DNA from: Lentilactobacillus kefiri
GTDB taxonomy: Bacteria > Bacillota > Bacilli > Lactobacillales > Lactobacillaceae
Direction: 5' to 3'
Length of the DNA: 60,213 nt
Assembly (NCBI RefSeq): GCF_007989105.1
Contig: NZ_BJVK01000013.1
Location: 1-60,213 of the forward strand
The position numbers and the translations under genes were made by a program. The notes under the pieces are model-generated. The model ran no database searches. It saw only the letters and a list, made by a program, of their open reading frames with translations, and was not told the DNA's origin. Position 1 is the first letter of the stretch; every line of letters starts with the position of its first letter. Below, one piece after another: positions 54,483-60,213 of this stretch.

Positions 54483-55433
54483 CTAGATATTTAAGATGAG
54501 TTTACCGACAATATGACCAGTTTCACTTAACTTATGCAATTCCTGGACATTTTCGGCGTTGAATTTCAATTGAGTGGCCACTTGGACCTTTAATTTACCT
54601 GCGCCCAATTGATTGCTCAAAGTTGTGATCACGTCTCTGTTTGGATGAGCATTGATCTTCTTAAAGAAGACATTGTATTTCTTGCTCAGTCCCTCAGCTT
54701 GGTCGGTTGTTTCGACAATCGAGATAATGCGACCACCCGGCTTCACAACTTTAAAGGCATCCAGTTGATTTTGACCACCCAGGGTATCAAAGACCAGATC
54801 AACCTCGGGAGAGACTTTGGCAAACTCCTGGGTTTTATAGTCGATGACTTTATCTGCACCCAGTTTTCTGACATATGGGTCATTCGTTGCGCTGGTTGTT
54901 GTGATGACGTGGGCACCAATGTGTTTGGCAAGTTGAATTGCCATTGAGCCAACGCCACCGGATCCAGCTAATATAAGAACGGTTTGGCCAACCTTTAAGT
55001 GACCGGCGTCAAATAGGGCCTCCCATGCGGTTGTTCCCGCTAAGCCAAGCCCCGCAGCTTCTTGAAACGAGACCGTGATTGGTTTGTGGGCTACCTGACT
55101 GGCGTCAATTGCGTAAAATTCCGCATAGGTTCCCCGATTACTTGGGGTTCCATAACCGATAACCGCGTCACCAACTTTAAATCCGGCGACATTGTTACCA
55201 ACTTGTGAGACCACCCCGGCCATTTCTTGACCTAAAATGATTGGGAATTTGAACGGATAGCGTTCTTTTCGCAAACCTTTCCGGGTTTTCCAGTCAATTG
55301 GGTTGACACCAATACTGACAACTTTTACAAGCAGTTGATTTTCATTAATTTTAGGAATGGGCATTTCTGTTTCAGTTAATTCGTTTCGATCACCGTAGTC
55401 ATTAATGACGATGGCTTTCATGGACTTTGTCAT
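54483..55433 (-). CDS. Zinc-free MDR oxidoreductase (quinone reductase-like)
   Basis: 316 residues. Catalytic domain with LGQEMAGVVSQVGNNVAGFK and a Rossmann domain with VLILAGSGGVGSMAIQLAKH (NADPH-binding AxxGGVG type). The zinc ligands of alcohol dehydrogenases are absent. Such enzymes reduce quinones or enones with NADPH. ATG 55433 follows CGAGGTGATCAA. Single-gene unit. Confidence 0.92.
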   Translation of the reverse strand: MTKSMKAIVINDYGDRNELTETEMPIPKINENQLLVKVVSIGVNPIDWKTRKGLRKERYPFKFPIILGQEMAGVVSQVGNNVAGFKVGDAVIGYGTPSNRGTYAEFYAIDASQVAHKPITVSFQEAAGLGLAGTTAWEALFDAGHLKVGQTVLILAGSGGVGSMAIQLAKHIGAHVITTTSATNDPYVRKLGADKVIDYKTQEFAKVSPEVDLVFDTLGGQNQLDAFKVVKPGGRIISIVETTDQAEGLSKKYNVFFKKINAHPNRDVITTLSNQLGAGKLKVQVATQLKFNAENVQELHKLSETGHIVGKLILNI

Positions 55434-55555
55434 TTGATCACCTCGTTCATATTATACTTGTAAATGGGCATTATTAAAAATGAAGATAAAAGATTGCACA
55501 CAATTTAATTGACATCTTTGGTCAAAGGTTTAATATGACAAGAAGAGGTGAGAAT

Positions 55556-55909
55556 ATGAAACTAACAATAACAGACGCAGCTGTTAAACAGCTCAAGAAA
55601 AACTTCCCCGTTAACAGCCGGCTTCTTTTAAGCTTTGACGACGGTGTTGGTCCATTCTCCAAAGTTGGAGTTTGTTCACTTGATACCAGTTATGATATCA
55701 TCGCGGTCGACAAGGACGCTCAAACACCTGATTATGATACCAGCTTGGATTCAAATTTTGGTGATTGGTATTTCAAAGGCTACAGTAAGATTTACCTTGA
55801 TCAGGATATGAAGCTGGATTACAAGAACAACCAGATTATTTTGAGCAGTGAGAGCGGTATTATGGATAGTAATATTGAACTGAAGGATCTTACTAAACAA
55901 AACGTTTAA
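55556..55909 (+). CDS. HesB/IscA-like Fe-S biogenesis-family protein
   Basis: 117 residues with the Fe-S_biosyn fold pattern (KLTITDAAVKQLKK at the start, LLLSFDDGVGPFSKVG, then YDIIAVD). The three Cys of true IscA scaffolds are missing: only one Cys (VCSLD) is present, as in the Lactobacillales subgroup annotated as iron-sulfur biosynthesis family. So iron-sulfur binding is doubtful. ATG 55556 follows AGAGGTGAG. Its terminator is at 55917. Confidence 0.75.
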   Translation: MKLTITDAAVKQLKKNFPVNSRLLLSFDDGVGPFSKVGVCSLDTSYDIIAVDKDAQTPDYDTSLDSNFGDWYFKGYSKIYLDQDMKLDYKNNQIILSSESGIMDSNIELKDLTKQNV

Positions 55910-55916
55910 AATCTAA

Positions 55917-55952
55917 AAAATGTGTCCGGTCATTTGACCGGACACATTTTTA
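55917..55952. terminator. Bidirectional terminator
   Basis: AAATGTGTCCGGT pairs with ACCGGACACATTT around CATTTG. Confidence 0.92.
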
Positions 55953-55958
55953 TTTAAC

Positions 55959-56537
55959 TTAAATTCTCTTTGCGGCATGCTCAATTTTTCGGTAGGGCAT
56001 TACCCATAACAGCATGACGATGAATGTGCCAATCATGCCAAATTCATGCCAGTAAAATGATATGAAGAAGACGGCAATGAACGCTACCAACGTATAAATA
56101 CTTTTGGGATCCCGGTGCAGTGATTCCACAACGGCTTTAACCGATTTGTTTGCCCGCACCAAGCTGATCCGCAGAAGGTTCCACGAAAGATTGATGCCGA
56201 TAAACAAGAGGGTATAAAGCTGCGAACCAAATAGGCTGTGTGGATCCGAATCGACAATGCCGGTTGCAAATGGGACAAATGATAGGAAAAATAGCAGTAG
56301 CGTGTTGGACCAAATGACAAAGCCGTCGATTGTTTTAACCAGTAAAAACATGTGGTGATGATTACCCCAAACAATTGCCAACAGGAAAAATGAAATGGCG
56401 TATGACATTAATTCTTCATGAATCCCCCAAAGGCCGTGCCAGCTTAATTCTTCGGGATGTTTAAGTTCCAAGACCAAAACGGTCATGATGATAGGAACAA
56501 TGGCGTCAGTAAATGCCTCCAACCGATTCTTTTTCAA
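55959..56537 (-). CDS. TMEM175-family (DUF1211) putative potassium channel
   Basis: 192 residues with six membrane segments. It begins RLEAFTDAIVPIIMTVLVLE, the family signature R...F(S/T)DA(I/V)....T, where the first helix lines the pore. Bacterial members conduct potassium. TTG 56537 is chosen because AAGGGGTG lies 7 bases before it and places the signature at residue 5; the longer frame adds a non-conserved basic stretch. Convergent with the Fe-S-like gene. Confidence 0.85.
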   Translation of the reverse strand: MKKNRLEAFTDAIVPIIMTVLVLELKHPEELSWHGLWGIHEELMSYAISFFLLAIVWGNHHHMFLLVKTIDGFVIWSNTLLLFFLSFVPFATGIVDSDPHSLFGSQLYTLLFIGINLSWNLLRISLVRANKSVKAVVESLHRDPKSIYTLVAFIAVFFISFYWHEFGMIGTFIVMLLWVMPYRKIEHAAKRI

Positions 56538-56742
56538 ATTCTTCACCCCTTCAAAGTTTCTTCTATACAAGGATACAATACTTTGGGGATGAATGGTTCT
56601 TTTGCGACTTTGACTAAATATACAACTATTTTTCAATAAACCGGTTACATCAACGGATTGAAATTGACTTTATGCAGTCTTGAAAGTTAAAATAGAATAA
56701 GTATTTTAATCAATCATTCATTTTACTTGTGGAGGCTCGTAT

Positions 56743-58143
56743 ATGTCATTATTAGCAAGAATTTTTCGCCGCGAGCAATTAGACCGTTATCTGGAAACTG
56801 ATAAGAAGTTCATCAAAACAATGTCAGCTTTTGATTTAATTGCCCTCGGTATTGGTGCCGTTATCGGTACTGGTATTTTTATTCTCCCTGGGACCGTCGC
56901 TGCAACCAAAGCCGGCCCTGGTATCATCATTTCGTTTATTGTTGCCGCAATTGTGTGTTCGACTTCGGCAATGTGTTATGCCGAATTTGCTTCTGCATTA
57001 CCCGTTGCCGGAAGTGCGTATTCATATGGAAACTTGGTCTTCGGTGAAATTATCGGCTGGATTCTTGGCTGGGCCTTAATCCTTGAGTACGTGTTAGCCG
57101 TCGCTGCGGTTTCAAGTGCGTTGGGCGCCTACTTCCAGTCGTTCCTGGCAGGATTCCACATCGGCTTTCCAAAGGCGATCTCCGGTCCGTTTATGCCTAG
57201 TCAGGGGACGTATGGAAATCTGATCGCAATTATTATTGTGGTCTTAATTTCTTGGATGTTGAATCAGGGAATGCGTTCATCCGTTCGACTAAACAACATT
57301 ATCGTGGTTGTTAAAATTGCCATTATCCTCTTATTTATCATTGTCGGACTCTTCTACATCAAGCCTTCCAACTGGCATCCATTCCTACCGTTTGGCTGGC
57401 ACAGTTCTCATGGTGGTGTTCTTGGTGGTGCAGCTGCCGTCTTCTTTGCCTACTTGGGATTTGATGCAGTTTCCAGTTCCGCTGCCGAAGTTAAAAACCC
57501 AAAGAGAAACATGCCAATCGGAATTATCGGAACTTTGATTGTTGCGACAATCCTCTATGTTGGGGTTTCAATTGTGCTGACAGGAATGGTTTCTTATACC
57601 AAATTAAACGTTTCCGACCCAGTTGCCTTTGCATTACAATTCGTTCATTTGAACTGGGTTGCCGGAATTATCTCCCTGGGAGCTTTAGCCGGAATGTTCA
57701 CGATGATGGTTACCATGATTTACAGTTCATCAAGGTTGATTTATTCAATTGGTCGTGATGGTCTGCTGCCAAAATTCTTGGGCCGGCTTGATAAAAAGGG
57801 CAGTCCCAAAAACAGTATGATTACGATTACCATCGTGATTGCTTTCATGGGTGGCTTTGTCCCATTGGAACAGTTAACCAACTTGGTTAACATTGGAACT
57901 TTGATCGCATTCCTGTTTGTGTCATTTGGGATTATTCCGTTGCGTCGAAACAAAGAAATTCAAAATCATCACGGTTATCAAGTTCCTTGGTACCCGGTTT
58001 TGCCAATCATTTCCGGCCTGTTGTGCATGCTGATGCTGTCACAACTTCAGGCTGAAACCTGGATTGCATCTGGTATCTGGTTTGCATTTGGATTGGTACT
58101 ATACTTTGGCTATGGCTTGAAGCACAGTCAACTTGGTAAATAA
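56743..58143 (+). CDS. APC-family amino acid permease (cationic amino acid type)
   Basis: 466 residues and 12 membrane segments. It has LGIGAVIGTGIFILPG near residue 35, the substrate-binding G(S/A/T)G loop of APC carriers, and FFAYLGFDAVSSSAAEVKNPKRNMP near residue 235. The organisation fits the YfnA/CAT group of cationic or broad amino acid transporters. The ATG follows GTGGAGGCTCG. Single-gene unit with its own terminator. Confidence 0.93.
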   Translation: MSLLARIFRREQLDRYLETDKKFIKTMSAFDLIALGIGAVIGTGIFILPGTVAATKAGPGIIISFIVAAIVCSTSAMCYAEFASALPVAGSAYSYGNLVFGEIIGWILGWALILEYVLAVAAVSSALGAYFQSFLAGFHIGFPKAISGPFMPSQGTYGNLIAIIIVVLISWMLNQGMRSSVRLNNIIVVVKIAIILLFIIVGLFYIKPSNWHPFLPFGWHSSHGGVLGGAAAVFFAYLGFDAVSSSAAEVKNPKRNMPIGIIGTLIVATILYVGVSIVLTGMVSYTKLNVSDPVAFALQFVHLNWVAGIISLGALAGMFTMMVTMIYSSSRLIYSIGRDGLLPKFLGRLDKKGSPKNSMITITIVIAFMGGFVPLEQLTNLVNIGTLIAFLFVSFGIIPLRRNKEIQNHHGYQVPWYPVLPIISGLLCMLMLSQLQAETWIASGIWFAFGLVLYFGYGLKHSQLGK

Positions 58144-58161
58144 ATTAAATCATTTAAAATT

Positions 58162-58196
58162 AAAAGGCCCTCACACTAATGTGTGAAGGCCTTTTT
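58162..58196. terminator. Bidirectional terminator
   Basis: AAAAGGCC and TCACAC pair with GTGTGA and GGCCTTTTT between convergent genes. Confidence 0.9.
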
Positions 58197-58206
58197 GATG
58201 ATCATT

Positions 58207-59400
58207 TTAACGGTACATAACCAGTTTTCCATGCAGCGTGTTCCACAACACGATAATGCCCATGAGGACCAGTAAAACAGCTCCAGTTGCGATTATGAAC
58301 AGAATTGTGTATGAGGACATTTCAATGACCAAACCACCAAACAGAGGTCCTAAGGCACGTCCTGCTGAGGCCCATGATTGGATCAGGCCTTGATAGCGCC
58401 CCTTGGCTTCGACGGGCGTCAATGTATTAACCAATGCTGGAATTGTTGGCAGGGCGGTAGCCTCACCAATGGTCAGAGTCATCATTGCGAGAACAAAGAA
58501 CGGATAAGTCTTCGCAAAGATTAAAACGACAAAAGATAATGACATCAGGAAGACGCCAAAGAAGACTTCTAAGATCATATTTTCGTGATAGCGGGAAATC
58601 CAGTTAATGATAATTTGGCTCACAACGATGACACCACCGTTAATGGTCCACAGGAAACTGTAGTTTCGCAGCGGGATGCCAATCCCAGTCATGTACACTG
58701 ACAGGTTGGAAACCCATTGCTGGTACATAATCCAGATAATGAATAATGCCATGAAAAAGGTGAACAGCATAATGGCGTTGGCCCTTGGCAGGCTTTTGGG
58801 ACTCCAACTGGTCTTCTCGGTATCCGAAACTTTCTTTCTGGATTTGTTTGCTGCAGGTTTGAACTTGAAAAAGACAATGATCAAGAAGATCATAAACAAG
58901 CTGGTTGCAACCACAAACATTAAGGTGACACTAATGCTATAGATGAAGCCGACCAAAGAGGTTCCGATGACGATCCCTAGGTTCTGGGCAAAGTACAGCA
59001 TGTTAAAAACGTAGCGGCTGTCTTGAGAAGTGATACTTGTTCCAATTGAATTGACAACGGCCAGATTCCAACCGCTGCAAATCCCGTTAAAGAATAGGAT
59101 AATCCCAAAAGTCGGCCATCCGTGGAAGAAAACCAGCAGGATCAATGTGAGGATGGTTGACGATACGCCCCCAACCAATAAGTGATAGGGGTTCTTCCGG
59201 TCATATAAATACCCGCCGAGATAGCTTCCCAGCACGCTGGCCAACGAGTTAAACAGTAAAACGACACCGATCAGGGTTAGAGAAACTCCCAGCCGATCAT
59301 GAAGATAGACACTTGTTAGCGGCCAGACAAAGCTCATTCCAACCGCACTGAACATCGCACCAATGATCAGCCATTTTAAATTCATTTCATTTTTGGGCAT
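58207..59400 (-). CDS. MFS transporter (DHA1-like), paralogue of the 16-kb gene
   Basis: 397 residues, 12 membrane segments. Motif A-like SYLGGYLYDRKNPYHLLV after segment 2. It matches the MFS at 15964-17142 along its length (WPLTSVYLHD, LVFFHGWPTFGI, NLGIVIGTSLVGF), a dispersed paralogue pair. Start ATG 59400; the leader carries a 12-base inverted repeat. Divergent from the OsmC-like gene, suggesting possible shared control. Substrate unknown. Confidence 0.88.
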   Translation of the reverse strand: MPKNEMNLKWLIIGAMFSAVGMSFVWPLTSVYLHDRLGVSLTLIGVVLLFNSLASVLGSYLGGYLYDRKNPYHLLVGGVSSTILTLILLVFFHGWPTFGIILFFNGICSGWNLAVVNSIGTSITSQDSRYVFNMLYFAQNLGIVIGTSLVGFIYSISVTLMFVVATSLFMIFLIIVFFKFKPAANKSRKKVSDTEKTSWSPKSLPRANAIMLFTFFMALFIIWIMYQQWVSNLSVYMTGIGIPLRNYSFLWTINGGVIVVSQIIINWISRYHENMILEVFFGVFLMSLSFVVLIFAKTYPFFVLAMMTLTIGEATALPTIPALVNTLTPVEAKGRYQGLIQSWASAGRALGPLFGGLVIEMSSYTILFIIATGAVLLVLMGIIVLWNTLHGKLVMYR

Positions 59401-59418
59401 TTATTTGACCTTCTTTCA

Positions 59419-59460
59419 TTCGATTTTTTGCGCCACGTTCCAGTGTATCAAAAAATCGAA
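59419..59460. promoter_or_regulatory. Inverted repeat between MFS and osmC-like genes
   Basis: TTCGATTTTTTG and CAAAAAATCGAA are perfect 12-base arms separated by 18 bases in the 192-base divergent region. They could form an operator or a leader hairpin of the MFS transcript. Confidence 0.45.
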
Positions 59461-59592
59461 TCGAATGGGGATGTTATTTTGAAAGTAAGCGGTAACAATT
59501 GCAAGTGCTGTTTGATGGACTTCACCCATTAAATCACATATTATTAAGGCGTTGGATGAAGTTATTGGTTTGTTAAATAGGAGGAATTATAT

Positions 59593-60018
59593 ATGGCTGT
59601 TGACGGATCACTTTATCATACTGAAGTTGTTAATGAACACGGATTAGTTGGTGAAAGCTACGTTCGAGGAAACGAGGGCTTGGCTTTGGGTGTAAGCAGC
59701 TCATTAATTAGTAGTCCAGGAACCAACCCGGAACAATTCATTGGCTTTGCCTTGAGCACTTGCTTTAACGCAACTATTGGATTGGTTGAACGTAAACACA
59801 ACTTGAAGCCGGATACAGTTATTCACACAGCAGTGGATAATTTAAAGGATACAACCGGATACAAGTTTGTCGTTCGCTGCCAAATTCTCTTTCATGAGTT
59901 GGATGACGATCAGGCACAAAAGATGGTCGATGAAGCATTGGACACTTGCCCAGTTGCCAAACTATTGAAGGCCAATGAGAATGTAACGTTTGAAGTGGTA
60001 GATAAGTTCTCGTTTTAG
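59593..60018 (+). CDS. OsmC/Ohr-family peroxiredoxin-like protein
   Basis: 141 residues. The two redox Cys of the family are present: Cys57 in FALSTCFNATIG and Cys119 in LDTCPVAKLL. Such proteins reduce organic hydroperoxides with lipoylated or thiol partners. Gly-rich N-terminal beta region and length fit Ohr/OsmC; subfamily is not settled. TAGGAGG lies 9 bases before the ATG. A palindromic element begins right behind the stop codon. Confidence 0.92.
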   Translation: MAVDGSLYHTEVVNEHGLVGESYVRGNEGLALGVSSSLISSPGTNPEQFIGFALSTCFNATIGLVERKHNLKPDTVIHTAVDNLKDTTGYKFVVRCQILFHELDDDQAQKMVDEALDTCPVAKLLKANENVTFEVVDKFSF

Positions 60019-60135
60019 AGATAAGAGTGTGACGAGACCCGGGAGACGCGGTTTCTAAGGGTGCTTTGATTGAAGCCCATGGTTCTGGGGCTTTAATCAA
60101 AGTGCACTTAGAAGTTAGCGTCTGGGTCGTCGAAA
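60019..60135 (+). repeat. Palindromic stop-codon-associated element, copy D (behind osmC-like gene)
   Basis: After the stop: GTGTGACGAGACCCGGGA, GACGCGGTTTCTAAG, inner hairpin TTTGATTGAAGCCC with its near complement, CTTAGAAGTTAGCGTC, then TGGGTCGTCG. The arms match copy C behind gnd; only the inner hairpin differs, and no T-run follows. Bases 60136-60213 show nothing recognisable. Confidence 0.8.
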
Positions 60136-60213
60136 CACGTTTCGGCAAACGATCAGTCCACATAGCTTAAACAACGCGAACAAGTATCACCTACATCAAT
60201 TCTACAAAAAAGC

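Overview
The window looks like a chromosomal segment of a heterofermentative lactic acid bacterium of the family Lactobacillaceae, probably near Lentilactobacillus (genus inferred, not proven). The evidence is glucose-6-phosphate dehydrogenase, 6-phosphogluconate dehydrogenase, phosphoketolase and bifunctional AdhE in one stretch, strong AGGAGG-type ribosome binding sites, frequent TTG starts, and many surface proteins with Ser/Thr/Lys-rich linkers. No rRNA, tRNA, CRISPR array, phage or insertion sequence was seen.

Layout. 1-1.2 kb: two toxin-antitoxin modules, the first cut by the window edge. 1.3-5.3 kb: a flavin monooxygenase paired with an FNO-like NADP-binding protein, an MFS exporter and small membrane proteins. 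5.4-9.7 kb: an ABC exporter with tandemly duplicated permeases, divergent from an OmpR-type two-component system; the shared gap carries an 11-bp-period direct repeat. 9.7-14.1 kb: a HIT-like protein, a dense block of intergenic repeats, then gnd and zwf. 14.4-28.1 kb: secreted protein, acetyltransferase, MFS, orphan nrdI, YfhO, a CNNM/CBS protein, AEC carrier, aldo-keto reductase, P-type ATPase and a DUF1836 protein. 28.1-31.3 kb: adhE behind Rex-like and cre-like sites. 31.3-35.8 kb: AraC regulator, MFS and a GH127 beta-L-arabinofuranosidase. 35.8-39.7 kb: a cobalamin riboswitch driving two secreted alpha/alpha-toroid proteins, the first ending in a transcobalamin-like DUF4430 domain. 39.8-45.7 kb: HD hydrolase, M50-like membrane protease, YbaK/EbsC deacylase, GntR regulator and xpkA. 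45.7-52.0 kb: secreted S8 protease, amidase, pseudouridine synthase and universal stress protein. 52.1-60.2 kb: lplA, two unknown proteins, an unassigned small RNA with its own promoter and terminator, an MDR reductase, Fe-S-like protein, TMEM175-like channel, amino acid permease, MFS and an OsmC/Ohr protein.

How the genes work together. zwf, gnd and xpkA form the oxidative phosphoketolase route. AdhE reoxidises the NADH and is likely controlled by Rex and CcpA. lplA, gnd and the GH127 gene also have cre-like sites, so carbon catabolite control recurs across the window.

The two most interesting signals are (i) a B12-riboswitch-controlled pair of surface proteins whose domain plan copies animal transcobalamin/intrinsic factor, a candidate extracellular cobalamin-capture system in a Gram-positive, and (ii) a family of long nested palindromes (at least four copies) that abut or lie just behind stop codons (gnd, adhE, osmC-like) in fixed orientation, with conserved ends and interchangeable inner hairpins.
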